20,539 nt of DNA from Actinomycetota bacterium (GTDB lineage Bacteria; Actinomycetota; Actinomycetes; JACCUZ01). A program made the position numbers and the translations under genes. The notes beneath the pieces are model-generated. The model worked only from the letters and a program-made list of their open reading frames with translations. It made no database searches and was not told where the DNA came from. This document shows, one piece after another, positions 7,922 to 15,787 of the stretch (positions within the stretch are counted from its first letter, which is position 1; every line of letters starts with the position of its first letter). The stretch is from the NCBI GenBank assembly GCA_030841195.1, contig JAVEDA010000411.1, forward strand, positions 1 to 20,539. The letters are read 5' to 3'.

Positions 7922-8761
7922 CTAGAACAGGACGGACATGAACGCGCCGACGTCGGCGAAGCCGACCCGCCGGTAGGTCGCCCGCGCGGCGTGGTTGAAG
8001 TCGTTGACGTAGAGGCTCACGACCGGAGCGGCATCGCGGGCCAGCTCGGCGACCGCTGCCATCCCGGGCGCCGCGAGCCCGCGGCCCCGCAGGTCGGGCG
8101 GCACCCACACCCCCTGCACCTGGCAGGCGGCCGAGCTGACCGAGCCGAGCTCGGCCTTGAAGATGACCCGGCCGTCCTGGATCCGGGCGAAGGCCCGGCC
8201 TGTTCCCACCAGCTCGGCGATCCGGCTGCGGTAGGACGCACCACCGTCGGCGCCGAGCGGCGAGATGCCGACCTCCTCGGTGAACATGGCCACGCAGGCA
8301 GGGACCAGGATGTCCAGCTCGTCCGGCCGGACCCGCCGGACCTCGGGGTCGGGCGGCACGGCCGGTGGACCGGCGATCGACATCAGCGGCTGCGGGTCGC
8401 GGACCTCGCGGGCTGGCCCCCAGGCGGGCGCCAGCTCGGCCCACATGCCGGCGACCGCATTACGCTCCCCCACGATCGACGCGCAGCGGCGGCCCTGGCG
8501 CCTGGCCCGCTCGGCGAAGGCCCGCACCGCCTCCGGGCCGGCCTGCACCGGCACCATGTTGGCGCCGGCGTGGCAGAGCGACTCGAGGTATCCGTCGACG
8601 GCGAACCCCCACATCTCACCGCCGAGCCGAGCCGGGTCCAGCCCGACGGCCTCCACCCGGGAGGCCACGAACACGTCGGTGACGGGGTCCCGGGTGAGCA
8701 CGTCGGTCACCGCCGGCAGGTCCTCGGGCCGCAGCACACGCAGCGACGTGCTGCGCAGCAT
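7922..8761 (-). CDS. DUF4081 and GNAT-domain N-acetyltransferase
   Basis: A 279-aa cytoplasmic protein with an N-terminal DUF4081-like part (about 8-115) and a C-terminal GNAT acetyltransferase domain (about 140-279). The acetyl-CoA-binding motif is visible as VWVPPDLRGRGLAAPG (218-233), followed by the motif B stretch YVNDFNHAARATYRRVGF (251-268). This layout and the place directly after ispG match the mycobacterial Rv2867c type, whose substrate I do not know to be established. GAGGAGGGA lies about nine bases before the ATG, a strong ribosome-binding site. It is 49 bases from ispG and probably shares its transcript. Confidence 0.88.
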   Translation of the reverse strand: MLRSTSLRVLRPEDLPAVTDVLTRDPVTDVFVASRVEAVGLDPARLGGEMWGFAVDGYLESLCHAGANMVPVQAGPEAVRAFAERARRQGRRCASIVGERNAVAGMWAELAPAWGPAREVRDPQPLMSIAGPPAVPPDPEVRRVRPDELDILVPACVAMFTEEVGISPLGADGGASYRSRIAELVGTGRAFARIQDGRVIFKAELGSVSSAACQVQGVWVPPDLRGRGLAAPGMAAVAELARDAAPVVSLYVNDFNHAARATYRRVGFADVGAFMSVLF

Positions 8762-8810
8762 GACCCCGGTCCCTCCTCGCTGGTGGGCGTTCCTCGCCGG
8801 ACCGCGGACG

Positions 8811-9965
8811 CTAGGAGACGCTCACCGCCGGCTCGCCCGAGGCTACGCCCTCGGTCTCCATCTGCTCGGCGATTCGCATCGCCTCCTCGATGAGGGTCTC
8901 GACGATCTGCGACTCCGGCACCGTCTTGATCACCTCGCCGCGGACGAAGATCTGGCCCTTCCCGTTGCCCGACGCCACCCCGAGGTCGGCCTCACGCGCC
9001 TCCCCCGGACCGTTGACCACGCAGCCCATCACCGCGACGCGCAGCGGCACGGTGAGCCCCTCGAGACCCGCGGTCACCTGGTCGGCCAGGGTGTAGACGT
9101 CGACCTGGGCTCGCCCGCAGGACGGGCAGGACACGATCTCCAGGCCTCGGGTCTTGAGGCCGAGCGACTCGAGGATCTGGTTGCCGACCTTGACCTCCTC
9201 GACCGGCGGTGCCGACAGCGAGACCCGGATCGTGTCGCCGATGCCCTCGGCCAGCAGGGCGCCGAACGCGACGGCCGACTTGATGGTGCCCTGGAAGGCC
9301 GGCCCGGCCTCCGTGACGCCGAGGTGCAGCGGGTAGTCGCACTGCTCGGCGAGCAGCCGGTAGGCGTTCACCATGACGACGGGGTCGTTGTGCTTGACCG
9401 AGATCTTGATGTCGCGGAAGCCGTGCTCCTCGAACAGCGAGCACTCCCACAGCGCCGACTCCACCAGCGCCTCGGGCGTGGCCTTGCCGTACTTCGCCAG
9501 CAGCCGCTTGTCCAGCGACCCGGCGTTGACCCCGATCCGGATCGGGACCTTGGCGGCGTTCGCCGCGTCGGCGATCTCCTTGACCTTGTCGTCGAACGCC
9601 TTGATGTTGCCGGGGTTGACCCGGACTGCGGCACAGCCGGCGTCGATCGCGGCGAACACGTACTTGGGCTGGAAGTGGATGTCGGCGATCACCGGGATCT
9701 GCGACTTCTTCGCGATGGCCGGCAGCGCGTCGGCGTCGTCCTGGGTGGGGCAGGCCACCCGGACGATCTGGCAGCCGGTGGCCGTGAGCTCGGCGATCTG
9801 CTGCAGGGTGGCGTTGATGTCGGTCGTCGGCGTCGTGGTCATCGACTGCACCGACACCGGGGCGTCGCCCCCGACGAGCACGCCGCCGACGTCGATCTGT
9901 CGGGAGACCCGCCGGGTCGCGAGCGGCCGGGGCGGCGTCTCGGGCATGCCGAGAGAGACGGTCAT
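8811..9965 (-). CDS. ispG: 4-hydroxy-3-methylbut-2-en-1-yl diphosphate synthase (MEP pathway)
   Basis: Converts 2-C-methyl-D-erythritol 2,4-cyclodiphosphate to HMBPP, the next-to-last step of the MEP route to isoprenoids, using a [4Fe-4S] cluster in the cytoplasm. The 384-residue product has the N-terminal TIM-barrel part (SVQSMTTTPTTDINATLQQI at 38-57; KKSQIPVIADIHFQPKYVFA) and the C-terminal cluster domain. Expected cluster ligands are Cys280 and Cys283 (SCPSCGR), Cys315 and Glu322 (MGCVVNGPGE). Length and sequence are standard for actinobacteria. The ATG at 9965 has no ribosome-binding site, but GATACT ends six bases before it, so a leaderless transcript is possible besides read-through from the protease gene 42 bases upstream. 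Confidence 0.97.
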   Translation of the reverse strand: MTVSLGMPETPPRPLATRRVSRQIDVGGVLVGGDAPVSVQSMTTTPTTDINATLQQIAELTATGCQIVRVACPTQDDADALPAIAKKSQIPVIADIHFQPKYVFAAIDAGCAAVRVNPGNIKAFDDKVKEIADAANAAKVPIRIGVNAGSLDKRLLAKYGKATPEALVESALWECSLFEEHGFRDIKISVKHNDPVVMVNAYRLLAEQCDYPLHLGVTEAGPAFQGTIKSAVAFGALLAEGIGDTIRVSLSAPPVEEVKVGNQILESLGLKTRGLEIVSCPSCGRAQVDVYTLADQVTAGLEGLTVPLRVAVMGCVVNGPGEAREADLGVASGNGKGQIFVRGEVIKTVPESQIVETLIEEAMRIAEQMETEGVASGEPAVSVS

Positions 9966-9971
9966 AGAACC

Positions 9972-9988
9972 AGTATCGCTCGCGAGCG
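9972..9988 (-). promoter_or_regulatory. Possible -10 box and 12-bp palindrome before ispG
   Basis: GATACT (9972-9977, minus strand) ends six bases before the ispG ATG. Sharing one base with it, CGCTCGCGAGCG (9977-9988) is a perfect 12-bp palindrome. No good -35 is visible. The site could give ispG its own, possibly controlled, promoter inside the operon; a short GC-rich palindrome can also occur by chance in DNA of this composition. Confidence 0.3.
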
Positions 9989-10007
9989 GGGTCGGGACCG
10001 ACGACGC

Positions 10008-11264
10008 CTACTGCAGGGTGATGGGGTTCACGATGTCGGCGGCCAGGGTGAGCAGCGTCAGGCCGCCGAAGAGCAGGACCACGAGGTACGTCGCGGGCAG
10101 AAGCTTGTTGTAGTCGACCCGGCCCGGGTCGGGTCGGCCGCGACGGGCGGCCAGCCAGGACCGGACCCGCTCGAACCACGCCACCGCGACGTGGCCGCCG
10201 TCCAGCGGCAGCAGCGGGAACAGGTTGAACACGCCGATGAAGACGTTCAGGCCACCGAGCAGCGCCAGGAAGATGATCGGCGCCCCGAGCTCGACGGCCT
10301 CGCCGCCGATCCGGCTGGCGCCGACGACGCTGATCGGCGTCTCCTGGTCGCGCTCCCCGCCGCCGAGCGCGTCGAACAGCTTCGGGATCTTCGACGGGAA
10401 GGCGCCGAGGGCCTTGAACGTCTGCTCCACCGTCGAGCCGAGGAAGGTGACCGAGCCGCCCACGGCCCCGGCCGCCGAGTAGTGCAGGATCCGCTTCGGG
10501 TAGCGGACCGAGATGCCGATGGCGGACACCGTGGATAACGGGCCGGTGAGCTCCGTGTCGGTGAGCGCCGGCCGCTGGGTGGCCACCAGGGTTGCGGTGG
10601 TGGTGTGGACCGTCCCGGCGCGCCGGTAGGTCAGCTGCACCGGCCCGGGCGGTGCCGCGCGAACGGCCTTGACCAGGTCGCCGTACGTCGTGACTGGCTT
10701 GCCCCCGATGGAAGTCACCAGGTCGCCGTGCTGGAGACCGGCCGCCCTCGCCGGACCCGCCGGGTCACCGGCGCGACAGTCCCGCAGGGTCTTGTCCTTG
10801 GTCAGGTCGAAGCCCGGGATGACACAAGCGGAGACCTGACCGACCACCGGTCGCGCGTCCAGCGGCTTGAAGCTCTGCGCCGCCGGGTTGGGCAGCCCGG
10901 TCGCGACGGCCGCGGCGTAGAAGATGAACAGCGCGAGCACGAAGTGGGTGGCCGACCCGGCGACGAGCACGATCGTGCGCTGCCAGAGGGGGTACCTCCA
11001 GAACGCCCGGTCCCGGTCCTCCGGCGGGACCTCCTCGAGCGGGGTCATCCCGACGATCTTCACGAAGCCGCCGGCCGGTATCGCCTTGAGGCCGTACTCC
11101 GTCTCGCCCCGCTTGGTCGACCAGATGGTGGGTCCGAAGCCGGCGAAGTACTGGGTGGCCTTCATGCCGAACCGCTTGGCGGTGAGCAAGTGGCCCGCCT
11201 CGTGCAGGCAGACGGACACCAGGATGCCGATCGCGAAGATCAGCACACCGATCCAGAAGCTCAC
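10008..11264 (-). CDS. M50-family site-2 protease (regulated intramembrane protease, Rip1/RseP type)
   Basis: A 418-aa zinc metalloprotease of the cytoplasmic membrane that cuts transmembrane anti-sigma factors or other membrane substrates. Visible are the zinc motif HEAGH (21-25) in the first membrane helix, a PDZ domain around 135-230 (AGLQHGDLVTSIGGKPV), and the second active-site motif NLFPLLPLDGGH (347-358) in a later helix. The GTG at 11264 is the start, because its product opens with the family-typical SFWIGVLIFAIGILVSVCLH and the codon overlaps the dxr stop in a GTGA. The open frame continues upstream, but there it is only out-of-frame dxr and MMPL sequence. The place between dxr and ispG is the same as for mycobacterial Rv2869c. 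Leu243 is a rare TTA codon. Confidence 0.95.
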   Translation of the reverse strand: MSFWIGVLIFAIGILVSVCLHEAGHLLTAKRFGMKATQYFAGFGPTIWSTKRGETEYGLKAIPAGGFVKIVGMTPLEEVPPEDRDRAFWRYPLWQRTIVLVAGSATHFVLALFIFYAAAVATGLPNPAAQSFKPLDARPVVGQVSACVIPGFDLTKDKTLRDCRAGDPAGPARAAGLQHGDLVTSIGGKPVTTYGDLVKAVRAAPPGPVQLTYRRAGTVHTTTATLVATQRPALTDTELTGPLSTVSAIGISVRYPKRILHYSAAGAVGGSVTFLGSTVEQTFKALGAFPSKIPKLFDALGGGERDQETPISVVGASRIGGEAVELGAPIIFLALLGGLNVFIGVFNLFPLLPLDGGHVAVAWFERVRSWLAARRGRPDPGRVDYNKLLPATYLVVLLFGGLTLLTLAADIVNPITLQ

Positions 11265-12466
11265 GTCGGTGGTTCTCCAGTCGTCAGGTCGGTGGCACGC
11301 TGGCGGGCCCAGGTCTCTGCCTGGACAACATCGGCAACGGTCGAGAGGTTCCTTACCTCGTGCTCGTCGAGCACCCGCGCGAGGGTGTCCACGATACCGG
11401 TGAAGGGCAGCCGATTCTCGACGAAGGCCGCCACGCAGACCTCGTTGGCCGCGTTGTAGACGGCCGGGGCGGTGCCGCCGGCCAGCCCGGCGGCGCGGGC
11501 CAGCCCGACGGCCGGGAAGGCCTCGTCGTCGAGCGGCAGGAACTCCCAGGTGGCGGCCGTGGTCCAGTCGCAGCCGCTGGCAGCACCCGGCACCCGGTCC
11601 GGCCAGCCCAGGCCGAGCGCGATGGGCAGCCGCATGTCCGGCGGGCTCGCCTGGGCGAGGGTCGAGCCGTCGACGAACTCCACCATCGAGTGCACGACCG
11701 ACTGCGGGTGCACCACGACGTCGACCCGGTCCAGCGGGATGTCGAAGAGCAGGTGCGCCTCGATCAGCTCCAGCCCCTTGTTGACCAGGGTGGCGGAGTT
11801 GATGGTGACGACGGGGCCCATGTCCCAGGTCGGGTGTGCCAGCGCCTGCTCGACCGTGACGTCGTGCAGGTCCGCGCGGCTGCGACCCCGGAACGGCCCG
11901 CCGCTGGCGGTCAGCACCAACCGGCGTACTTCGTCCGGCCGGCCGCCGCGCAGGCACTGCGCGAGCGCCGAGTGCTCGGAGTCGACCGGGACGATCTGGT
12001 CCGGCCGCTGGACGGCAGCCTTGACCAGCGGGCCGCCGGCGACCAGCGACTCCTTGTTCGCCAGCGCCAGGGTGCGGCCCTCCGCCAGCGCGGCCAGCGT
12101 CGGCCCGAGCCCGATCGAGCCGGTGATCGCGTTGAGCACCACGTCGCAGGGCCACCGGGCCAGCTCGGTCGCGGCGTCCGGCCCGGCAAGGATCTTGGGC
12201 ACCGGGTGCTCCCCGGCGTCGTACCCGCCCTTCTGGGCAGCGGCGTAGAACGCGAGCTGGAGATCCTGGGCGGAGCTGGCCCGGGACACCGCCACCGCCT
12301 CGACGCCGAGCTCGAGCGCCTGCCGGGCCAGCAGCTCGACGTTGCCGCCGCCGGCAGCCAGCCCCACCACCCGGAACCGGTCCGGGGCGTGCCGGACGAT
12401 GTCCAGGGCCTGGGTGCCGACCGAGCCGGTCGACCCCAGCACCACGACGTCCCGGCGCTCGGTCAC
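11261..12466 (-). CDS. dxr: 1-deoxy-D-xylulose 5-phosphate reductoisomerase (MEP pathway)
   Basis: Makes 2-C-methyl-D-erythritol 4-phosphate from DXP with NADPH, the first committed step of MEP isoprenoid synthesis. The 401-residue product has the N-terminal NADPH-binding motif VLGSTGSVGTQALDIV (9-24), metal ligands Asp162 and Glu164 (PVDSEHSALAQCL) and Glu233 (VNKGLELIEAH), and the flexible-loop region HPTWDMGPVVTINSATLVNK (211-230). A C-terminal helical domain follows. Length is normal. It starts at a GTG 12 bases after the stop of the MMPL gene and ends in a 4-base overlap with the site-2 protease gene, so these genes are probably co-transcribed. The start has only a weak GAGA-like ribosome-binding site. 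Confidence 0.97.
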   Translation of the reverse strand: MTERRDVVVLGSTGSVGTQALDIVRHAPDRFRVVGLAAGGGNVELLARQALELGVEAVAVSRASSAQDLQLAFYAAAQKGGYDAGEHPVPKILAGPDAATELARWPCDVVLNAITGSIGLGPTLAALAEGRTLALANKESLVAGGPLVKAAVQRPDQIVPVDSEHSALAQCLRGGRPDEVRRLVLTASGGPFRGRSRADLHDVTVEQALAHPTWDMGPVVTINSATLVNKGLELIEAHLLFDIPLDRVDVVVHPQSVVHSMVEFVDGSTLAQASPPDMRLPIALGLGWPDRVPGAASGCDWTTAATWEFLPLDDEAFPAVGLARAAGLAGGTAPAVYNAANEVCVAAFVENRLPFTGIVDTLARVLDEHEVRNLSTVADVVQAETWARQRATDLTTGEPPT

Positions 12467-12478
12467 CGGGCCAGTCTC

Positions 12479-14703
12479 TCAGGGAGCAACCGGTGCAACC
12501 GGTTCCCGGGCCGCCTGGCTCTGCTCCGGCAGGCTGACGACGGCGTCGGTCTCCCGGATTCCGTGCCGGGACCAGAACAGGGCCAGCGGCGCGGGCGCCC
12601 ACCAGTTCCACCGGCCGAGCAGCCGCATGGTGGCCGGCACGAGCAGGGCTCGCACCACGGTCGCGTCGATGATGATGGCGATCACCATGCCGACGCCGAT
12701 CATCTTGATGAAGACGATGCCGGAGGTCGCGAAGGCACCGATGACCACGACCAGCAGCCCCGCGGCGCTGGTGATGATGCGGCCAGACTTCTGCAGCCCG
12801 GTAGCCACCGCGGCCGTGTTGTCGCCGGTCCGGTCCCACTCCTCGCGGACCCGCGAGAGCAGGAACACCTCGTAGTCCATCGACAGCCCGAACGCCATGG
12901 CCAGCATGAGGATCGGCTGGGTCGCCTCGATGGCTCCGGTGCTGGTGAAGCCGAGCAGCGACGACAGGTGGCCGTCCTGGAAGATCCAGACCAGGGCGCC
13001 GAAGGACGCCGCCAGCGACAGCACGTTCATCACCACCGCCTTGACCGGCAGCACGACGGAGCCGAAGGCGAGGAAGAGCAGGACGAGGGTGACGCCGACC
13101 ACGAACAGACCCATCCACGGCAGGGTCGCCCCGAGGTTGGCGAGCAGGTCGCGCAGGTCGGCCGCCCGGCCGCCCACGAGGACCTCGGCGCCGGCCGGGT
13201 CGGGCACGTCGCGGACCTCGCCGACCAGGTCGCGCGCCTCGGTGGACATGCCCTCGAACCCGTGCCGCACCTCGACCAGGGCGGTGCTGCCGTCGGTGGC
13301 GGTCACCTCCGCGGACTGGACGCCGGGCAGGGCGGCCACCTGGTCGACGTACCGGCCTAGGGCAGCGCGGTCAGCGGCGTCGATCGGCCCGTCGGCGAAG
13401 GTCGCCACCGCGTCGATCGTCGTCGTGCCGCCGCCGGAGAAGTCGGTCAGCAGCGACTCGGACACGACCCGGCTCTCGGTGCCCTCGGGCAGCGCCCGGT
13501 GGTCGACCCCGCCGAACTCCACCCGCAGGAACGGCAGGCCGGCGACCAGCAGCAGCGGCACGATCACCGCGACGTAGGCGATCGGGCGGCGCATCACGCT
13601 GCGGGCCAGCCGGTACCACGCGCCGTGCCGCTGCTCTGCGGCCAGCGGGCCGACCGGCGTACGGCGGTGCAGGAACGGGATCCGGAGCGAGTCGACCCGC
13701 GGGCCGAGGACGGCGAGCAGCGCCGGCAGCACGGTCAGTGCGCCGACCATCGCGACCAGGACAGCCGCCATTCCGCCGAAGCCCATCGCCGCAGGAAGAC
13801 CTGCGGGAAGAACAGCAGCGAGGCGAGTGAGATGGCCACGGTGAGGCCGGAGAACGCAACGGTGCGGCCGGCGGTGGCCATCGTGCGGCGCAGCGCCGCT
13901 TCGGTGTCCTTGCCGTTGCGGACCTCCTCGCGGAACCGGCTGACGACGAACAACCCGTAGTCGATCGCCAGGCCGAGGCCGAGCATCGTGACGATGTTGA
14001 CCGCGAAGATGGAGACGTCGGTGGCCAGGCTGAGCAGCCGCAGCATCGTGAAGGCGCCGAGGATCGACAGGCCGCCGATCGCGAGCGGCAGGCTCGCGGC
14101 GGTGAGCCCGCCGAAGATGACGACGAGCAGCACCAGCACGACCGGCAGCGAGATCTGCTCGGCCCGGGCGATGTCCTCGCTCACCTGGGTGGTGATGTCG
14201 CTGCTGATGGCCGCGTCGCCGCCGAGCTGGACGTCCAGCCCGGGCGGCGCGGCACGCAGTGCGGGCTCGAGCTGGTCGTAGGTGTCCATCAGCTCGTCGT
14301 CGCCGCTGCCGGTCAGCTGCACGACGGCGTACGTCGAGCGGCGGTCGGTCGAGACGAACCGCGCGGCGTCCGGTCCGGCGGTCCAGGTGGTCGTGGTCGA
14401 CGCCACCAGGTCGCGCGGCAGCGAGGCGAGATGCGCCTCGACGGCGCTGCGGAAGTCCGGGTCGTCCACGGTGCGGCCGCCGTCGCGGTACATGACCACC
14501 ACGTCGGCGCCACCGCGCCCGACGGTGGCCTCGGTCTGCGTCTGCGCCCGGGCCGACTCGCTGCCCGGTGTCTCGAACCCGCTGGACACCATCGATGCGA
14601 AGACGCCGGTGCCCCACAGGGCGCCGACGGCGAGGAAGGCCCCGGCGAGGGCCAGGACGAGGCGGCGGTGGTGGAAGGTGACGTGTCCCAGCCGGTCGAA
14701 CAT
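12479..14703 (-). pseudogene. MMPL-family (RND) transporter, frame broken by one base near 13788
   Basis: A proton-driven exporter of lipids or drugs in the cytoplasmic membrane, MmpL-type. Reading from the ATG at 14703 (GGGGAG six bases before it; product begins MFDRLGHVTFHHRRLVLALA) the frame gives the first membrane helix, a large extracytoplasmic domain, a helix bundle with the conserved Asp-Tyr motif GLGLAIDYGLFVVSRFREE, and LLFFPQVFLR. It then goes out of phase at about 13786-13791. The sequence continues in the -1 frame from MGFGGMAAVLVAMVGALTVL through a second half containing AFGLSMDYEVFLLSRVREEW, to the stop at 12479. One extra base would restore about 741 residues, a normal family length. 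Either a true mutation or a sequencing error; both halves look otherwise intact, so any loss is recent. Confidence 0.85.
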
Positions 14704-14735
14704 GACGGTCTCCCCTAGCATGTCGTGAACACAGG

Positions 14736-14764
14736 TTGTGGTTGTGAACGACGTTCACTATGCT
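14736..14764 (+). promoter_or_regulatory. Promoter of the tetR-family gene
   Basis: TTGTGG (14736-14741), 17 bases, then TATGCT (14759-14764), which fits TANNNT. The spacer is almost filled by the 15-bp palindrome at 14744-14758. Its -10 box overlaps the -10 box of the opposite MMPL promoter, so the two promoters probably compete. Confidence 0.45.
14744..14758. promoter_or_regulatory. Perfect 15-bp palindrome, likely TetR-family operator
   Basis: GTGAACGACGTTCAC has 7-base arms around a central A. It sits between the divergent MMPL and tetR genes and overlaps both predicted promoters, where a TetR-family repressor normally binds to control itself and a neighbouring exporter. Binding by the adjacent regulator is inferred. 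Confidence 0.75.
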
Positions 14765-14785
14765 GACGGTGTTCACGCATGTCAA
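14757..14785 (-). promoter_or_regulatory. Promoter of the MMPL gene
   Basis: On the minus strand a perfect TTGACA (14780-14785) is followed after exactly 17 bases by CATAGT (14757-14762), which matches TATAAT at four of six positions. The expected start point near 14750 gives a leader of about 47 bases with a GGGGAG site before the ATG at 14703. The start-point region is covered by the 15-bp palindrome. Confidence 0.6.
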
Positions 14786-14797
14786 GGGTGTTCACAA

Positions 14798-14817
14798 GAC
14801 GTTCCCGCGGGAACGTC
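14798..14817. promoter_or_regulatory. Perfect 20-bp palindrome in the tetR leader
   Basis: GACGTTCCCG followed directly by its own reverse complement CGGGAACGTC, without spacer. It lies just before the ribosome-binding site of the tetR-family gene and downstream of its predicted transcription start. It shares ACGTTC with the operator, but with the half-sites turned outward. It could be a second operator or an mRNA structure acting on translation. Confidence 0.6.
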
Positions 14818-14831
14818 GAGGAAGGTGGTCG

Positions 14832-15545
14832 GTGGTGGTCGAGCAGGCGGCGGTCACCCGGCGATCCCGGGTGCGGGACGCGACGGTGGCCGAGATCAAG
14901 GCCACCGCCCGGACCCTGCTGGTCGCCGAGGGGCCGGAGGCTCTCACGCTGCGGGCGATCGCTCGGGCGATGGGCATGACGGCGCCCGCGCTCTACCGCT
15001 ACTTCGACAGCCACGAGGCGCTGGTCGGCGCGGTCTGCATGGACGTGCTCGACGAGATCACGGTGACCCTCGAGAGGGCCCGGGACACGGTGGGCACCGA
15101 CGACCCGGTGGGCCGGCTGATGGCGGCCTGTCGGGGCTTCCGGGACTGGTCGCTGGCCCACCCGCGCGAGTTCCAGCTGGTGTTCGCCTCCGCCGGCGAG
15201 AGGCCCCCGGTCGAGCACGAAGGGGTCGGCGAGGACCTGTCGTTCGGCGCCGTGTTCCTCGCCATCTTCGTCGAGATATGGCAGGCGCAGCCGTTCGCCG
15301 TGCCCGATGACACGGAGCTCCCGGACCGTCTGGTCCAGCAGCTGCGGAGATTCTCGTGGTACGCCGGTGGCGTGCTGCCACTCGGTGCGCTGGCTGCCTA
15401 CCTGTCGGGCTGGGTCCGGCTCTACGGCGGCGTGACGATCGAGGTGTTCGGGCACCTCGGCTTCGCGCTGGACGACCCCGAGCCGATGTTCGAGGCCATG
15501 CTGGCCGACATGCGCCGCCAGCTCAGCACGCCGCCAACCGGCTGA
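14832..15545 (+). CDS. TetR-family transcriptional regulator with WHG-type C-terminal domain
   Basis: A 237-aa repressor. The N-terminal helix-turn-helix is clear: ATVAEIKATARTLLVAEGPE, then ALTLRAIARAMGMTAPALYR and YFDSHEALVGAV (about residues 17-67). The rest resembles the TetR_C_33/WHG ligand-binding domain (FRDWSLAHPREFQLVFAS). The GTG at 14832 is chosen because GAGGAAGG (14818-14825) stands six bases before it. An in-frame ATG at 14760 would place the 20-bp palindrome inside the coding region, has no ribosome-binding site and lies upstream of the likely transcription start. It is divergent from the MMPL exporter gene, the standard layout for a repressor of a neighbouring pump. The inducer is unknown. 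Confidence 0.92.
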   Translation: MVVEQAAVTRRSRVRDATVAEIKATARTLLVAEGPEALTLRAIARAMGMTAPALYRYFDSHEALVGAVCMDVLDEITVTLERARDTVGTDDPVGRLMAACRGFRDWSLAHPREFQLVFASAGERPPVEHEGVGEDLSFGAVFLAIFVEIWQAQPFAVPDDTELPDRLVQQLRRFSWYAGGVLPLGALAAYLSGWVRLYGGVTIEVFGHLGFALDDPEPMFEAMLADMRRQLSTPPTG

Positions 15546-15586
15546 GAACCGTCAAGTTGCAGCGTCGTCCTGTCGATCACGCAGGG

Positions 15587-15772
15587 ATGTACGAGACCTC
15601 CCGGCAGTCCCAGGACGCGCTGCTCACCCTCGACAAGGTGGCCGTGATGGCCAAGGTCGACCTCGGCACGGTGCAGGCCGCTGTGCGGGACCGCAAGCTG
15701 GTGGCTCAGCAGAGGCAGGGCGAGTGGCTCGCCACCGTCGCCGACGTCCGCAAGTGGATCGGCCGCCGCTGA
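15587..15772 (+). CDS. Small helix-turn-helix (excisionase-like) protein
   Basis: A 61-aa basic protein, MYETSRQSQDALLTLDKVAV onward. The pattern LTLDKVAVMAKVDLGTVQAA followed by VRDRKLVAQQRQGEWLATVA and DVRKWI matches the HTH_17/excisionase type of winged helix found in small actinobacterial DNA-binding proteins (LTxxxVAxxxxVxxxTVxxxVRxxxL...VxDVxxWI). It begins 41 bases after tetR and ends 15 bases before the cyclodeaminase-type gene, so it may belong to either transcript. AGGG touches the ATG too closely to be a good ribosome-binding site, so the start is not certain. No phage or integrase gene is nearby, so a chromosomal regulator is more likely than an excisionase. Targets unknown. Confidence 0.65.
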   Translation: MYETSRQSQDALLTLDKVAVMAKVDLGTVQAAVRDRKLVAQQRQGEWLATVADVRKWIGRR

Positions 15773-15787
15773 CCTGACGGGCACACT

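Larger units (their letters stand above)
14725..14795. repeat. Three further GTGTTCAC half-sites around the operator
   Basis: GTGAACAC lies at 14725-14732, and its reverse complement GTGTTCAC at 14769-14776 and 14788-14795. They share the GTGAAC/GTTCAC core with the central palindrome and lie about 22 bases on either side of its centre (the third is 19 bases further out). They may be extra binding sites for the same regulator. Confidence 0.5.

Noticed and set aside
11265..13118. Upstream extension of the site-2 protease frame, giving an apparent fusion protein of over 1000 residues
   Set aside because: The extension is dxr and MMPL sequence read out of frame; the protease's family-typical N-terminus starts at the GTG at 11264.
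13784..13794. Programmed -1 ribosomal frameshifting in the MMPL gene
   Set aside because: No slippery heptamer and no obvious stimulatory hairpin recognised; a mutation or sequencing error is simpler, though recoding is kept as a test in the findings.
14704..14785. Start of the MMPL region at 14785 (or at 14721)
   Set aside because: The frame from 14785 is out of phase with the MMPL N-terminus. The ATG at 14721 has no ribosome-binding site, whereas GGGGAG is well placed for 14703.
14760..14831. tetR start at the ATG at 14760
   Set aside because: No ribosome-binding site; it would overlap the -10 box and place the 20-bp palindrome in coding sequence. GAGGAAGG points to the GTG at 14832.
15587..15772. 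The small HTH protein as a phage excisionase marking an integrated element
   Set aside because: There is no integrase, no attachment-site repeat and no phage gene nearby; such folds are also common in ordinary chromosomal regulators.
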